Shown: positions 44,229 to 54,308 of the stretch, in pieces
Numbering within the stretch: position 1 is the first letter of the stretch
Layout of the letters: each line of letters begins with the position of its first letter
Origin: Campylobacteraceae bacterium
GTDB lineage: Bacteria > Campylobacterota > Campylobacteria > Campylobacterales > Campylobacteraceae
Length of the DNA stretch: 64,000 nucleotides
Assembly (NCBI GenBank): GCA_031266555.1
Contig: JAISAU010000010.1
Coordinates: 98,488-162,487 of the forward strand
Direction: 5' to 3'
Translations under genes and position numbers: made by a program
The notes under the pieces: generated by a model
What the model was told of the DNA's origin: nothing
Databases searched by the model: none
Seen by the model: the letters and a program-made list of their open reading frames with translations, nothing else

Positions 44229-44812
44229 GAAAAAATGTTATTTTTGTTATTATGTGTTCTATTTTTGTACTGTTTTCAGGCTGTGCGGTAAAAGTTGGAG
44301 TTGATACAAACAAAACTTTAAGTAAAGACTATGATTTGCAGGCATTTAAAAACGCGCTTACACATGGCGATTGGCTGGTTGCAAGAGGCATTCATGAGAC
44401 AGATAATTTCATAGCCGGAGTTACCAATATGCTGTTGTTTCATGCGGCTATTTACGACATGGAAAATGATGAGGTTATAGAAGCCAACGGAAGCGGTGTT
44501 CATACTACCGCACTGAAAGATTTTTTATCAAAATCACAAAGAGTTATGGTGATAGCGCCGATATGGGCAAATGGACAGACAAGAGTTGCTGCTGTCAAAA
44601 GAGCGAAAAATCAAATCGGGCTTAATTATAATTATACGGGATTGATAGGATTGGATACTCCGAATAGTTTTTATTGCACGCAATTGGCAATAGACGCTTA
44701 TAAAGAGGCGATAGATACAAATCCTCCGCAAAACCCTCTCCCAAAAGTAGTAAAACCGGGGCAGATGTATCATTGGGGGCGCATAATTTACGACTCCGGA
44801 GCATTAAACTAG
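44225..44812 (+). CDS. YiiX/YebB-like (NlpC/P60 superfamily) lipoprotein
   Basis: A 195-residue predicted lipoprotein with lipobox LFSGC near residue 20. The mature part resembles permuted papain-fold peptidases of the DUF830/YiiX group: THGDWLVARG, the His of LLFHAAIYDMEND, EANGSGVHTT and the likely catalytic Cys of NSFYCTQLAIDAYK. It may cut amide or ester bonds in the cell envelope. The start is TTG at 44225, overlapping the stop of the rhodanese fragment, with ACAAGGTT upstream. Confidence 0.8.
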   Translation: MRKNVIFVIMCSIFVLFSGCAVKVGVDTNKTLSKDYDLQAFKNALTHGDWLVARGIHETDNFIAGVTNMLLFHAAIYDMENDEVIEANGSGVHTTALKDFLSKSQRVMVIAPIWANGQTRVAAVKRAKNQIGLNYNYTGLIGLDTPNSFYCTQLAIDAYKEAIDTNPPQNPLPKVVKPGQMYHWGRIIYDSGALN

Positions 44813-44942
44813 AGAAAGTTTTATCTCTTCTGCCAATGCGAGGAGTGTAAGCAACGCGGCAATCTATAATTTTTATTGGCGTGTAATTCAAAAATTTAAA
44901 TAGCATCTTTTATATTTACTTTTTTTGTTTGTAGTGTTTTAT

Positions 44943-44977
44943 GGATTGCTTCGTCATTTCATTCTTCGCAATGACGG
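44943..44977. repeat. Copy of a dispersed GATTGCTTCGTC...GCAATGACGG repeat
   Basis: This segment of the 297-base gap 44813-45109, with ATTGC and GCAAT forming its ends, strongly resembles short repeats scattered in many bacterial genomes whose reverse complement begins CGTCATTGCGA. A weaker similar stretch (CTCGCATAGAAATGATAG) follows at about 45040. No gene is visible in the gap. Confidence 0.55.
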
Positions 44978-45109
44978 ATAGAGTGGATTTGCTTCTTTGT
45001 ATGTCAGGATACTATTTTAAAGCATTTTTTGAATTCTTACTCGCATAGAAATGATAGAAAAATCTGTTTTTGCAATACAAAAAGCAACAGCTTACATAAA
45101 CAGAATGAA

Positions 45110-45631
45110 CTACCACTTGTTTACATGTACTTTTTGAGGCTTATACTTATCTTTTGGTTTGTCTGTATTTGCGGGATAGCCTATTGGTATGACATTTAAC
45201 GGTATGATATTTTCAGGAATATTCAGCAGTTTTTGCACAAAAGATACCCTCTTTTGCTGTGGATAAACAGCTGTCCACACTGCGCCAAGATCTAACGCCT
45301 CAACGCTTAAGAGAATATTTTGCGTAGCCGCAGCACAATCAACCTCCCAGTAAAGTTCGCTTGCTTGTGTGTCTGCGCATACAACAATGGCTATTGGAGT
45401 GCTATAAAGCATCTTCGCATAAGGCAGATCGTCTGCTAAAGCGTTTAAAATGGCGCGTTCATCAATGACGATAAAGTGCCAAGGTTGCAGATTTATAGCC
45501 GAAGGCGCGGCAAATGCAGCTTTTACAATCGTATCTATAGTCTCTTTTGGTATGGTTTTACCCTTTTTAAACTCTCTTACGCTTTTTCTCTTGTGAATAA
45601 CCGATAATACCGTATTTGATGAATTTTCCAT
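45110..45631 (-). CDS. Nitroreductase-family flavoprotein
   Basis: A 173-residue FMN-dependent oxidoreductase. The start contains the FMN-phosphate-binding HKRKSVREFKKGK; AFAAPSAINLQPWHFIVI and VDCAAATQNILLSVEALDLGAVW follow, all characteristic. It ends with KPKDKYKPQKVHVNKW. Members reduce quinones, nitroaromatics or flavins; the natural substrate is unknown. Alone on the minus strand, with a short gap to holA. Confidence 0.9.
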   Translation of the reverse strand: MENSSNTVLSVIHKRKSVREFKKGKTIPKETIDTIVKAAFAAPSAINLQPWHFIVIDERAILNALADDLPYAKMLYSTPIAIVVCADTQASELYWEVDCAAATQNILLSVEALDLGAVWTAVYPQQKRVSFVQKLLNIPENIIPLNVIPIGYPANTDKPKDKYKPQKVHVNKW

Positions 45632-45698
45632 TATAAACTCCTTTTAACTTTTGTATTTTAGTGCAAGTTTATAAATCAACTGTTTTTTGAAGTTTTTA

Positions 45699-46676
45699 TC
45701 AAGCAGATTTAAGCAAGCTTTGCATTTTTAGAAGCGTTGATAACATATAACTCTCTTTGTCTAAATTAGAGTTTGTTTTAAGAGAAAATTCTGCATTTGT
45801 CAAAGTTTTAAAAAGCTTTGTAAAAATTTTTGGTTTTAAGCGCATTGCCATTTCAGAGCGTTGTTTGGCAATTTGCGGCGGCAGAGGATGTCCTAAGATT
45901 TTTTCAGCGTCAAAAGAACCGTTTATTTTAATATAAGCGTGAAATAAAAACAGTTGAAAAAGATGCGATTGCGTCGCGTTTATAAGTCCTACCTCATTAA
46001 TAGTTCCGCTTTGACTTATAGTTTTATAAAGTCCCATGATTTTTTCGCCGTTTAAAAGTTTTATTATAAGCGTCTCAAGTTCTACGCTGCCCATGCCAAA
46101 TACGATATTGTCCACATCGGCGATAGATATTTCTTTATTTAAAAGAGACAGTTTTGGAAGTTCGCTGACCGCTAAAGACAGGTTTTCATTTTGTACCGAA
46201 TATAAATTTTGCAAAACAAAACCGCTGATATTTAGATTTATCTTTTTCGCTTCATTGATTAAAAATTTTATAGCGTCGTTTTGGTTTGGCTTAAATACCC
46301 TTACGAACGATTTGCCAAACGCTTTGGCTAACTCTTTTGCCTTTGCGTCTTCGCCGTAAAAGATAAATAAAAGATAGTTCATATCGCTTTTTTCGCAAAG
46401 TTTCACAAGCTCTTCCAACTCTTTTTGAGGCGGAGCTTTTTCAAGCTTTAAGAGCATTATATTTTTATCTCCAAAGAGCGAAGCTTGACTAAGATACGCT
46501 TTTGCGCTTTTAAAATCATACTCGTCAAAATAAAACTTTAAAACCTCGCTTCCTCCCCACAGGTTTAAAATCTCACTCTCCAAAAATGAGAGTTGATAGT
46601 CGCACGCACCGTATAAAAATAGCGTTCTTGGAATATTTTTAGAACCCAAAAGCAGGTCAAAATCTCTTTTGTACAT
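45699..46676 (-). CDS. holA: DNA polymerase III, delta subunit
   Basis: A 325-residue clamp-loader subunit. The N-terminal part (FLYGACDYQLSFLESEIL) stands in the position of the usual nucleotide-binding fold without a working P-loop; ELPKLSLLNKEISIADVDNIVFG and the C-terminal collar are consistent with HolA. The ATG at 46676 shares a base with the rnr stop (TGATG), the same rnr-holA pairing as in relatives. Confidence 0.87.
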   Translation of the reverse strand: MYKRDFDLLLGSKNIPRTLFLYGACDYQLSFLESEILNLWGGSEVLKFYFDEYDFKSAKAYLSQASLFGDKNIMLLKLEKAPPQKELEELVKLCEKSDMNYLLFIFYGEDAKAKELAKAFGKSFVRVFKPNQNDAIKFLINEAKKINLNISGFVLQNLYSVQNENLSLAVSELPKLSLLNKEISIADVDNIVFGMGSVELETLIIKLLNGEKIMGLYKTISQSGTINEVGLINATQSHLFQLFLFHAYIKINGSFDAEKILGHPLPPQIAKQRSEMAMRLKPKIFTKLFKTLTNAEFSLKTNSNLDKESYMLSTLLKMQSLLKSA

Positions 46677-48706
46677 CAATCAAGCCTTTTTATAACTTTG
46701 CCTATTATTTTGGCGGACGCTATATCGCTTTGAATTATTTGCACTTTCACTTTAGTAAACAGTTCCAAATCATCGTCAATCAAAAATATTCTAGCCCCCT
46801 TTAGCTCATCGTCAAGTATCGCTATGGATGTTTTGCCAACTTCCGTTATTTTGCAGGTATAACTGCCCTTTACATGTAAAGCCGCCCAGCGGGCAAATTT
46901 TCTATCCATAAAATCCCACGCTACTTTATCGCTTTCACGCTCCAGTTCGCTTAATTTTTCACAAAGAACGTCTATATTCTCAAGTTGATATTTTGCTTTT
47001 CTTTCATCTTTTTTCAGTTGTGATTTTAAAAGACGATGGAGAACAAGGTCGCTGTATCTGCGAATGGGAGAGGTAAAGTGAGCGTAATATTCAAATCCAA
47101 GTCCGAAATGCCCTTTGTTATCAGATGTGTAACAAGCTTGTTTTTGACTTTTGATGATGAGTTTGTCAACGTCGGCTCTTATGCCCATCTCGTCCGCTTG
47201 TTTTTGAATTTGTCTAATAAGCGTTGGAAGTTCGGGTGAAAATTTAGTCTCGATTCCTACTAAAAATAGATTTTCTATCAAATTTTCTATCTTTTCAAAA
47301 GAGGGCGCTTCATGCGTTCTAAAGATGCCGTAATTTATTTTTTTAGCGGCCGCTTTGTTCGCTAAAAGCATACACTCTTCTATGAGCGCGTGAGAAGACG
47401 TCTCTTTTTCTACATTTGTCGAGATTATATTTTGATTATCATCTAACGTCATTCTAATTTCCGAAGAATGAAATAAAAAAGCGTTTTGCAATCTTTTTTT
47501 TCGTAAGTTTTTCGTAAGTTCAAAGAGCGATAAAAGCCATGCGAGTATCTCTTCGTCCGTTTTATCTTGCGCGCCCAAATCGCTGTTTATAAATCTATCG
47601 ACTAACTCATACGTATATCTTTTTTTAGAATGAATAATTCCTTCAAAAAGCTCTTCTGATTTTGATTCTAAACTTATTTTGTCCAAAGTTATTTTAAACC
47701 CAAAAACAAGTCTATCTACATCCGGTTTTAATGAGCATATATTTTCGCTCAAAGTTCTCGGCAGCATTGGAATTGATTTATGCGGCAAGTAAATTGAAAA
47801 GCCTCTGCTTCTTGCTTCTTTATCTATATTGCCAAATGGATATACATATTCGCTTACATCGGCAATTGCAACATATACGGTAAAGTTTTTTTCATCAAAA
47901 TATATCGCGTCGTCAAAATCTTTCGCGTCATTTGGGTCAATTGTGCAAAAAGGAAGGTTGGTTAAGTCAAGCCTGTTCGGATAAAATGATTTTTCTATGT
48001 TATGGTCGTGACTTTTCGCTTCGGCTTTAGCCTTTTCGCTGAAAAACTCCTCTTTATTATAAAGCGCCAAAGATATCTTTTCATCTGCATTTGCGCTGTC
48101 CAAAACTCCCAAAACTTCTTTGATGGCACCCGTGGTGCTGTCTACTTTTAAAAGCGTATTGGGCGGAAGTTGTTTTAACGATTTTTGCGTCGCGGCTATG
48201 GTTATTGGGATAGCGGTTTTTATATTTTGCACGACAACCGCGCCGTTAATTATTTTGCTAACGCCGACATAAGTTGAGAAGCCTTTTTGCGCTATAAATA
48301 CAATTTTAGCCTTTTGTCTTTTTGAGTTTGCAGAGATTCTTTTTGCTATGACCAAATCGCCTTTGCTTGCGTTCATCAAATCTTTAGGCTCTACTACTAA
48401 ATCTTTTTGCTTTTCATCTCCTAAAGTCTCCAGATAACCCGTGCCGTTTAGCGATATGTCTATCTTGCCGACACGATAATTTGAATCAAGTTTATAGCGG
48501 TTGTGTGTGTCTTTTTTTAGGGCTTTTTTTCGTTCCAAATCATTTATCAGTTTTTTAAAATCACTTGGTATATCTTCTGAATCCATGCCGCCAATTAATG
48601 AAATAAGCAGTGATTTTATATCAAATTTCAAATATGCGCCTTGTGTGAAAATAGAGGTTATTGTATCTTTAAAATCTTTAAAAGATGATGTTGTTAATAT
48701 TGACAA
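46676..48706 (-). CDS. rnr: Ribonuclease R/RNase II-family 3'-5' exoribonuclease
   Basis: A 676-residue exoribonuclease. The RNB catalytic core has CTIDPNDAKDFDDAIYF, containing the metal aspartates, and HFGLGFEYYAHFTSPIRRYSDLVLHR. An N-terminal cold-shock-like part (GKIDISLNGTGYLE) precedes it and an S1-like C-terminal domain (KGSYTCKITEVGKTSIAILD) ends it. It is shorter than E. coli RNase R, as usual in this phylum. The start is TTG at 48706, with only a weak ribosome site; the exact start is uncertain. Coupled to holA. Confidence 0.92.
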   Translation of the reverse strand: MSILTTSSFKDFKDTITSIFTQGAYLKFDIKSLLISLIGGMDSEDIPSDFKKLINDLERKKALKKDTHNRYKLDSNYRVGKIDISLNGTGYLETLGDEKQKDLVVEPKDLMNASKGDLVIAKRISANSKRQKAKIVFIAQKGFSTYVGVSKIINGAVVVQNIKTAIPITIAATQKSLKQLPPNTLLKVDSTTGAIKEVLGVLDSANADEKISLALYNKEEFFSEKAKAEAKSHDHNIEKSFYPNRLDLTNLPFCTIDPNDAKDFDDAIYFDEKNFTVYVAIADVSEYVYPFGNIDKEARSRGFSIYLPHKSIPMLPRTLSENICSLKPDVDRLVFGFKITLDKISLESKSEELFEGIIHSKKRYTYELVDRFINSDLGAQDKTDEEILAWLLSLFELTKNLRKKRLQNAFLFHSSEIRMTLDDNQNIISTNVEKETSSHALIEECMLLANKAAAKKINYGIFRTHEAPSFEKIENLIENLFLVGIETKFSPELPTLIRQIQKQADEMGIRADVDKLIIKSQKQACYTSDNKGHFGLGFEYYAHFTSPIRRYSDLVLHRLLKSQLKKDERKAKYQLENIDVLCEKLSELERESDKVAWDFMDRKFARWAALHVKGSYTCKITEVGKTSIAILDDELKGARIFLIDDDLELFTKVKVQIIQSDIASAKIIGKVIKRLD

Positions 48707-48762
48707 TTAACCGTTTTGCAATATAATGGCAAGTTTAATTATGTTTACTTAAAGAGGCGCGT

Positions 48763-49518
48763 ATGTTAATTGAAAAAACGATAACTGTTATTATGTTATT
48801 TGCGTCCGCGCTTTTCGCGCTTCCTTTTGAATCTTTCGCGAAATACGAAGTGAAGTACGGCGTTTTTAATTTAGGCGAAGCTACAACTTTTTTAAGAGTT
48901 CATGAAAACGGTTCTTATGAAACGGAAATCAAGGCAAAAGCTATGGGATTTGCCGCCACTTTGAGCGGTAAACGCGTTGAGACATATAAAAGTGTCGGCA
49001 AACTCGTTGATGGTAAATTTGTTCCGGACACTCTGGAAAAAGTTCGTTCGTCAAATAAAAAAACAAGACATGTAACTTATCTTTTTGATCACAATCAGCA
49101 ACAAGCGGCCGTTTTTGAAGAAAAATGCGACTCCAAAGGGTGCTCTTACGCATCAGAAATACTTCCTGAATATGCGCAAGACGATATACTTACGTTATAT
49201 CATAATGCAGCGCTTATGTTTGGCAAAGAGGGCGTAAAAGAACTTAACGCAAGCGCTGTGGGTTCAAAACAACCGGTACATGTAACTATTCCGGAAGGCA
49301 AACAACTAAAAACCGCGAAAAAAGCTTTTAGCGATACTGAAGGACTTTATCTGTTGGTAATTTTAAATCAAGATATTTTCAGTAGTGATAAAGGCGAACT
49401 GTATATCAATCTTGACAGCGACATGACGGTTTCAAAAGCCGTTTTGAAAAAAACTACGTTATTTGGAGATATATGGGGAAAAATAATAGAAAAGAGGATA
49501 GACGGTTCGCTTGAGTAG
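48763..49518 (+). CDS. DUF3108 family exported protein
   Basis: A 251-residue protein with a signal peptide (TVIMLFASALFALPFESFA) and the DUF3108 fold: AKYEVKYGVFNLGEATTFL near the mature start, then a repeating beta pattern with KAMGFAATLSGKRVETYKS and a Cys pair (EEKCDSKGCSYAS) likely bridged in the periplasm. No biochemical role is established. Short gaps on both sides; upstream rnr is divergent. Confidence 0.85.
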   Translation: MLIEKTITVIMLFASALFALPFESFAKYEVKYGVFNLGEATTFLRVHENGSYETEIKAKAMGFAATLSGKRVETYKSVGKLVDGKFVPDTLEKVRSSNKKTRHVTYLFDHNQQQAAVFEEKCDSKGCSYASEILPEYAQDDILTLYHNAALMFGKEGVKELNASAVGSKQPVHVTIPEGKQLKTAKKAFSDTEGLYLLVILNQDIFSSDKGELYINLDSDMTVSKAVLKKTTLFGDIWGKIIEKRIDGSLE

Positions 49519-49553
49519 CCGCTTTCGTTTGCGCGCGTTTATTCTCAAAGTAG

Positions 49554-50633
<1,080 letters not shown>

Positions 50634-50640
50634 ACTTTTA

Positions 50641-50670
50641 TTCTTGACGGAAATCACAAGCCGTCAAGAA
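50641..50670 (+). terminator. Hairpin after ilvC
   Basis: TTCTTGACGG (50641-50650) and CCGTCAAGAA (50661-50670) form a perfect 10-bp stem with a 10-base loop, seven bases after the ilvC stop. There is no U-tract after it, so it may slow or process rather than fully end transcription. Confidence 0.6.
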
Positions 50671-50697
50671 AGCTTCACAACAAATTTAGGATAACTA

Positions 50698-51588
50698 TTG
50701 GCATCGTATAAGAAAAAAAAATTTACCGCTAAATATAAAAAAATAAGAAAAAAGATCGGTACAAAAAAAACTCACATAGTTATAGCTGTTATTTTAATGA
50801 TATGCGTATTAGCGGCGACTCTGTTTTGCATAATCTATTTTTTAAAAAATGAAACAACAAAGTATCCTATCATTATAAAAAATACTACGATAAGTAATGT
50901 CACAACTGTCAGTAATGAAACGGTTCAACAAAATCAAACGATTTCGATAAAACCAAAACTTGTCATTATAATAGACGACGTTACTTTTGAAAAGCAGTTG
51001 AACGATATACTCTCCATACCGTTAAAAATTACGCCGTCTTTTTTACCTCCTACGACAAAAGCTAATTTTTCAGCTGAACTTGCGAAAAAAGCGGAGTTTC
51101 ATATGGTGCATTTACCGCTTGAGGCGATGAATTTTAAAACTCCCGAAGAAGCGACGCTTTTGGTAAATGATAGTTATGATGTTATTTTACGAAAACTTAA
51201 AGTCTTAAAAGCCCAATTTCCATACGCGATTTACTACAATAATCATACGGGAAGCAAGTTTACGGCTGATTTTGACGCTATGGAGAGATTATTTAAAGCT
51301 ATGGACGAAGTAGGACTTATCTTTGTCGACAGTAGAACCACTGCGGATACGAAGGCTCCCAAGATAGCCAAAAAAGAGGGTAAAAAACTTTTACAAAGAG
51401 ATATATTTTTGGATAATGTTATAGAAAAAGAAGCCATTAAAGAACAGATTTCATTAGCCGTATCAAAAGCTAAAGAGCGAAATTTTGCCATAGCGATAGG
51501 ACATCCGCATAAAGAGACAATCGCGGCTTTGAAAGAGTTCGCAAAAGAGTGCGATGAGGTAGAAGTCGTATATATAAAAGATTTGTAA
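50698..51588 (+). CDS. Divergent polysaccharide deacetylase family protein (YibQ-like)
   Basis: A 296-residue protein with one N-terminal transmembrane helix (IVIAVILMICVLAATLFCIIYFL) after a very basic start. The C-terminal domain has LVIIIDDV, EFHMVHLPLEAM, IYYNNHTGSKFT, LIFVDSRTTADT and FAIAIGHPHKETI, the pattern of the divergent polysaccharide deacetylase family. Deacetylase activity is not proven for this group. The TTG start at 50698 is followed by tight coupling to dprA (ATG overlaps the stop). Confidence 0.87.
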   Translation: MASYKKKKFTAKYKKIRKKIGTKKTHIVIAVILMICVLAATLFCIIYFLKNETTKYPIIIKNTTISNVTTVSNETVQQNQTISIKPKLVIIIDDVTFEKQLNDILSIPLKITPSFLPPTTKANFSAELAKKAEFHMVHLPLEAMNFKTPEEATLLVNDSYDVILRKLKVLKAQFPYAIYYNNHTGSKFTADFDAMERLFKAMDEVGLIFVDSRTTADTKAPKIAKKEGKKLLQRDIFLDNVIEKEAIKEQISLAVSKAKERNFAIAIGHPHKETIAALKEFAKECDEVEVVYIKDL

Positions 51589-52367
51589 TGTCTGAAATTG
51601 AGATTCCAAAAGAACTTTCGCGTTTAAAAAATCCGCCTAAACAACTTTTCGCGATTGGCAAAAAAGAGCTTTTGGAACGTAAAAAGATAGCGATAGTCGG
51701 CAGCAGAAGAGCGCTGTATTATTCAAAAGACGCGACGCAAAAATTGTCAAATATGCTCTCATCAAACGGTGTTGTCGTTGTAAGCGGAGGAGCTATGGGT
51801 ATAGACGCCGCGGCTCATACGGGCGCTTTTCCAAACACCATAGCGATACTGGCAAATTCGCTTGATATTTTTTATCCGAAAATCAATTATAAACTTTTAG
51901 ACGATATCTCAAAACACGGATTACTTCTTAGCGAATACAAACCCGTAACATACGCCACAAAATACAGTTTTGTGCTTAGAAATCGTCTCGTTGTAGGGCT
52001 TTGCGACGCTTTGGTTATTGCTCAGGCGGATTTAAATAGCGGCTCGTTAAGAAGCGCTGAATTTGCGCTTGAACTTGGAGTGCCGATATACGTTTTGCCG
52101 CATAGGTTAAAAGAGAGCGAAGGAACGGATATGCTAATAAAAGAGGAAAAAGCCAAAATAATAGAAAATTTAAGCGAATTTGCGGATATGTTCGCAGGAC
52201 AATCATCGCAAAAAAGTCTACATGTACATGTAAAAGATGAAATTTTGGAGTTTTGCTCTAAAAATAGCGATTTAAATATGTGTTTGCGAAAATTTGGAGA
52301 AAAAATTTTTGAGTACGAACTTGAAGGAAAAATAAAGATTGTTGATATGAAGGTGAGTTTAGTTTGA
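51588..52367 (+). CDS. dprA: DNA processing protein DprA
   Basis: A 259-residue Rossmann-type protein that loads RecA on incoming single strands during natural transformation. IAIVGSRRALYYSKDATQKL, VVVSGGAMGIDAAAHTGA and AQADLNSGSLRSAEFALELG carry the family signature. The C-terminal winged-helix part is brief. ATG 51588 overlaps the preceding stop; the end overlaps ruvX by four bases. It contains two overlapping copies of ACATGT (about 52219-52231). Confidence 0.93.
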   Translation: MSEIEIPKELSRLKNPPKQLFAIGKKELLERKKIAIVGSRRALYYSKDATQKLSNMLSSNGVVVVSGGAMGIDAAAHTGAFPNTIAILANSLDIFYPKINYKLLDDISKHGLLLSEYKPVTYATKYSFVLRNRLVVGLCDALVIAQADLNSGSLRSAEFALELGVPIYVLPHRLKESEGTDMLIKEEKAKIIENLSEFADMFAGQSSQKSLHVHVKDEILEFCSKNSDLNMCLRKFGEKIFEYELEGKIKIVDMKVSLV

Positions 52368-52759
52368 TTATCGCCGCTTTGGACATAGGATTAAAAAGAA
52401 TAGGCGTAGCTTTGTGCTTGAATGATAAAGTAGTTATACCTCAAACTCCAATTTTGCGCAAAAACAGATTGCAAGCTTCAGTTGATACGGACGCTTTTTT
52501 AAAAGAGTGGAATGTGGAAACTCTTGTTGTTGGTCTGCCGAAAGGTTCAAGTAAAGATGAGATGGAGCGCAGGATAAAACACTTTATCTCTCTTTTAAAA
52601 TATGAGCGCGAAATAGTTTTTATAGACGAGGATTTTTCATCATGTGAGGCAAAAGAGTTGGCAAAAGGCGTTTTTAAGCAAAAAAAAGACGGCAAATCAG
52701 ACTCTATGTCAGCCGCCGTGATACTAAACAGATATCTTGACGCTATAAAAAAAGATTGA
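52364..52759 (+). CDS. ruvX: Holliday junction resolvase-like protein RuvX/YqgF
   Basis: A 131-residue RNase H-fold nuclease implicated in recombination and 16S rRNA processing. The catalytic start AALDIGLKRIGVALCLND, VETLVVGLPKGSSKDEM and FIDEDFSSCEAKEL match the family. TTG start at 52364, overlapping the dprA stop. Confidence 0.9.
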   Translation: MIIAALDIGLKRIGVALCLNDKVVIPQTPILRKNRLQASVDTDAFLKEWNVETLVVGLPKGSSKDEMERRIKHFISLLKYEREIVFIDEDFSSCEAKELAKGVFKQKKDGKSDSMSAAVILNRYLDAIKKD

Positions 52760-52768
52760 GGGATTTTT

Positions 52769-53827
52769 TTGCTTTTATATTTGCATATTCCATTTTGCGA
52801 CAGCAAATGTTTCTACTGTTCTTTTTGTTCGTATACCGATAAAAATATTTTAAAACAAGCTTACTCTGAAGCGATTTTAAAGCAGTTTGAGCAAGAGATA
52901 AAAAGATTTGATATAGGTGAAAAAAGCATAAGTTCTTTTTTTGTGGGGGGCGGCACTCCTTCAACTTTTTCACCGTTGCTTTTATCTCCTTTTATTAAAA
53001 AAATAACGCCCTATTTAGCTCAAAACGCGGAGATAACAACTGAAGCAAATCCAAACTCAGCTACATTTGATTGGCTTTTTGGGATGAAGGAGCTTGGATT
53101 TAATCGCGTAAGTTTCGGTGTTCAAAGTTTTGACGATAAAAAATTAAAATTTTTAGGCAGAGCTCATAACGCTAAACAGGCGTTTGAAGCCATAGAAAAC
53201 GCGCGAAAAGTAGGTTTTGAAAATATCTCTATAGATCTTATTTATAATACAAAATTAGATAATAAAAAACTGCTTTTAAAAGATATAACGACCGCCGCCG
53301 CTTTGCCTATAAATCATTTAAGCGCTTACTCTCTTACTATTGAAAAAAATACAAAATTTTATAAAAAGCCAAACGTGCAAAAAGAGTCTTTATATTTGGC
53401 CAAATATGCGATAAAAGCGTTGCTGGAAAATGGTTTTTGTCAATACGAAATATCTAATTTTTCAAGAGGTTACGAGTGTTTTCATAACAAAAGATATTGG
53501 CAGCAAGACGATTATATAGGCATTGGTTGCGGCGCTGTTGGATTTTATAAGAATAGGCGGTTTTACCCATCTTGCGATTTGGAAAAATATATAAAAGATC
53601 CTCTTTTAAAGGAAATTGAAAATTTGAGCGAAAAAGATTTGTTGCTTGAAAAAACTTTTTTATCTCTTCGCTCCAATATTGGGTTGGAACTTATGAATAT
53701 CCCCCTACATGTAATGGAAAAAATAGATATTTTATCGCGTGAGAAAAAAGGTTTTATAGAAAACGGAAGGTTTTTTAATTCAAACTTTTTTTTAGCCGAT
53801 GAGATAGCGTTGTTTTTGAACTCTTAA
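52769..53827 (+). CDS. hemW: Radical SAM HemW-like heme chaperone
   Basis: A 352-residue radical SAM protein of the HemN/HemW group. It opens LLYLHIPFCDSKCFYCSFCSY, with the Cx3Cx2C cluster motif; FFVGGGTPSTFSP, RVSFGVQSFDDKKLKFLGRAH and YEISNFSRGYECFHNKRYW follow. HemW proteins hold heme rather than oxidise coproporphyrinogen; a HemN role cannot be excluded from sequence alone. TTG start at 52769, nine bases after ruvX. Confidence 0.9.
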   Translation: MLLYLHIPFCDSKCFYCSFCSYTDKNILKQAYSEAILKQFEQEIKRFDIGEKSISSFFVGGGTPSTFSPLLLSPFIKKITPYLAQNAEITTEANPNSATFDWLFGMKELGFNRVSFGVQSFDDKKLKFLGRAHNAKQAFEAIENARKVGFENISIDLIYNTKLDNKKLLLKDITTAAALPINHLSAYSLTIEKNTKFYKKPNVQKESLYLAKYAIKALLENGFCQYEISNFSRGYECFHNKRYWQQDDYIGIGCGAVGFYKNRRFYPSCDLEKYIKDPLLKEIENLSEKDLLLEKTFLSLRSNIGLELMNIPLHVMEKIDILSREKKGFIENGRFFNSNFFLADEIALFLNS

Positions 53828-53898
53828 ACTGTTTACGTAAAGATGTTTCAAGAAAATTTGGATAAAATAACCCCTCATTATTTATTTTAAGGAAAAGC

Positions 53899-54294
53899 GT
53901 GTTTGGAATAGGCTTTTTTGAGTTTATTGTGATAGCTATTGTAGCCGTTATATTTTTGGGTCCGGATAAACTCCCCTCCGCTATGATAAAAATTATAAAG
54001 ACTTTCAAAACTTTCAGCAAAAGTATCAACGAAGCGAGAACGGCGATAGAAAAAGAGTTGAATATTGATGAGCTTAAAGAGGATTCTAAAAAATATCGCG
54101 CTCTTTTGGAGCAAAACACGCAAAAGATTAAAAAAACGATATCCCAAGATGAGCTTTCAGTTTTACAGCAGAGCGCTGAAGAGGTAAATTCGGCGTTGGA
54201 CGACATAAAAAAAGCAGGTCAAAACAGTCTTGACGATATAAAAGAAGACGATACAAAAAGCGCGACGACCAATACGCTTGAGAATAAAAATTAA
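53899..54294 (+). CDS. tatB: Sec-independent protein translocase subunit TatB
   Basis: A 131-residue TatA/B-family protein with an N-terminal helix (MFGIGFFEFIVIAIVAVIFLG), the hinge GPDKLP and an amphipathic helix, followed by a long charged coiled-coil tail. The Glu in FFEF and the position before tatC favour TatB. GTG start at 53899 with AAGGAAA upstream. No tatA is in the window. Confidence 0.9.
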   Translation: MFGIGFFEFIVIAIVAVIFLGPDKLPSAMIKIIKTFKTFSKSINEARTAIEKELNIDELKEDSKKYRALLEQNTQKIKKTISQDELSVLQQSAEEVNSALDDIKKAGQNSLDDIKEDDTKSATTNTLENKN

Positions 54295-54308
54295 GCGGAG
54301 CAAATAGA

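Noticed and set aside
53830..54147. Minus-strand open frames over tatB
   Set aside because: They run antisense to the strong TatB signature and have no supporting features.
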